From Gnetum montanum (taxonomy: Eukaryota > Streptophyta > Gnetopsida > Gnetales > Gnetaceae): DNA of 64,000 bases. Below the pieces are notes generated by a model. The model was not told the DNA's origin and searched no databases. It was given only the letters and a program-made list of their open reading frames with translations. This document shows positions 63,197 through 64,000 of the stretch, piece by piece (position 1 is the stretch's first letter; each line of letters starts with the position of its first letter). Location: contig MNCI01015960.1 in NCBI GenBank assembly GCA_015680685.1, positions 126,964 to 190,963 on the forward strand, written 5' to 3'. The position numbers and the translations under genes were made by a program.

Positions 63197-64000
63197 TACC
63201 CCTATGACTAAATGAAAACTCGTCCTCGAGTTCCTTACAATAATATCAGGTAGGTATGGAATTATTGAGGGAAATGGAACTAATGGGATGACATGTGAAC
63301 GGATCATTATTACAAGACTTGACAAAAATGGTGTTCATGACAACAAGGGTGAACACCTTATTACAATGACATCAGGCCTTTGTTGGCAACTGAGAGAAAG
63401 AAGTGTTGCTGCTGCCAACGCCAAGATTGCGCCTTCATTGTCCATTTGTAAGCACCCTATCGAGCTTGCTCCTTGCATAGCTGCTTCCAGTACTGCTCCA
63501 TTCCAAGTGTTTGCTCTAGCTCCAGATCCAATCCGTTGTTTATTTAATCGCCATATGCACACACAACACAATCATATATTAGCAAGGGTAATTGAATCAT
63601 CATGTAATTGATACCTTTCTTTGGTGTAAGTCCATTGGCTAGGTGGTGGTATGGCTGATATGGATTTGGAAATATATTAAGGATGATTACCGAAGGTGTA
63701 GGGGTTAGGAAGAAAATCAAAAAATTTTAGGGTAGGGAGAAAATTGAAAAAATCAGGCCCCGTACCCCCATGACTAATCGCGAACCTCCGGTAGCGTTAG
63801 AATGGAGAAAGAGAAGGAGTAAGAAAGATAGATAAAAAATGACAACTATGGCATTGATGAAAGGGATGTCAAGATGGAAATGAACAAAATAAAATTAATT
63901 ACAAAATGTTAAGGGAAAGAATTTAACTAATGCTCCAAATAGAAATGTCAATGGGTCCTCCCCAAAGCAGGCTCATGCCCTTAATGCCCTGACAAACCCA
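63197..64000 (-). mobile_element. 3' internal region of the right-edge gypsy element, cut by window end
   Basis: Its reverse complement matches 28150-28953: GGGCATTAAGGGCATGAGCC near the window end, AGTCATGGGGG near 63770, the 78-residue frame at 63571-63335, ACTCGAGGACGAGTTTTCAT, and AGTCATAGGGGTA at the LTR junction. This confirms minus orientation and the same family. Confidence 0.8.

Noticed and set aside
63288-63611. 107-residue plus-strand frame
   Set aside because: Shadow of the minus-strand element; homology with 28578-28814 is in the other orientation.

Overview
The window looks like nuclear DNA from a seed plant with a very large, repeat-rich genome. A gymnosperm is my best guess. 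The reasons are one host gene stretched over about 26 kb by multi-kilobase introns full of decayed repeats, wall-to-wall old Ty3/gypsy LTR retrotransposons, and AT-rich sequence with no bacterial features. The lineage is an inference; nothing in the window fixes the species. There is one 467-base assembly gap (27294-27760) and a single N at 14707.

Layout. 1-182 is the 3' end of a gypsy LTR. 183-3140 is a degenerate tandem array of about 190 bp units with a two-unit (about 383 bp) super-period. A second array of about 185 bp units lies at 3640-4450. 4850-8222 (+) is a decayed multi-exon gene with five short GT-AG intron-like gaps. It faces a minus-strand gag-protease pseudogene (12720-9050) of Tat/Ogre type, whose likely LTR/leader lies at 13600-15000. 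15020-20830 (+) is the 3' half of another gypsy element: integrase, a long post-pol region, an extra-ORF pseudogene and a related LTR. 21068-21935 (-) is a gag fragment. 22033-29718 (+) is a two-LTR gypsy element with a tRNA-Asp-type primer site, gag and protease but no RT, RNase H or integrase. It carries an opposite-strand solo LTR (25515-26404) with a perfect 5-bp target duplication. 29720-31480 (-) is a decayed LINE, followed by a 240-bp duplication.

32573-58683 (+) is the only host gene found: a plant Spen/FPA-like RNA-binding protein with an N-terminal helical region, four RRM or RRM-like units, a polyproline tract and a C-terminal SPOC domain. I could place the exon boundaries with consistent phases. 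The exceptions are one single-base frameshift near 41590 in the first RRM and one phase gap in intron 3 that a 25-bp micro-exon would close. Its introns hold tRNA-like SINE promoters, RTE LINE tails, a Copia RT fragment, a LINE ORF1 zinc knuckle, a 49-bp minisatellite and a foldback element.

58684-64000 holds RTE-type LINE pseudogenes on both strands and, at the right edge, a minus-strand LTR plus internal end of the same gypsy family as 22033-29718.

The strongest unusual signals are the intron-bearing extra ORF antisense to gag-pro, the palindromic GCGATATCGC modules that vary in copy number just upstream of the LTR TATA box, the dimeric satellite, the repeated AGTCATGGGGG tract inside one element family, and the frameshift and micro-exon question in the SPOC gene. 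Premature stops in the transposon genes fall mostly where Gln, Trp or Arg is expected, as methylated-cytosine decay would produce.
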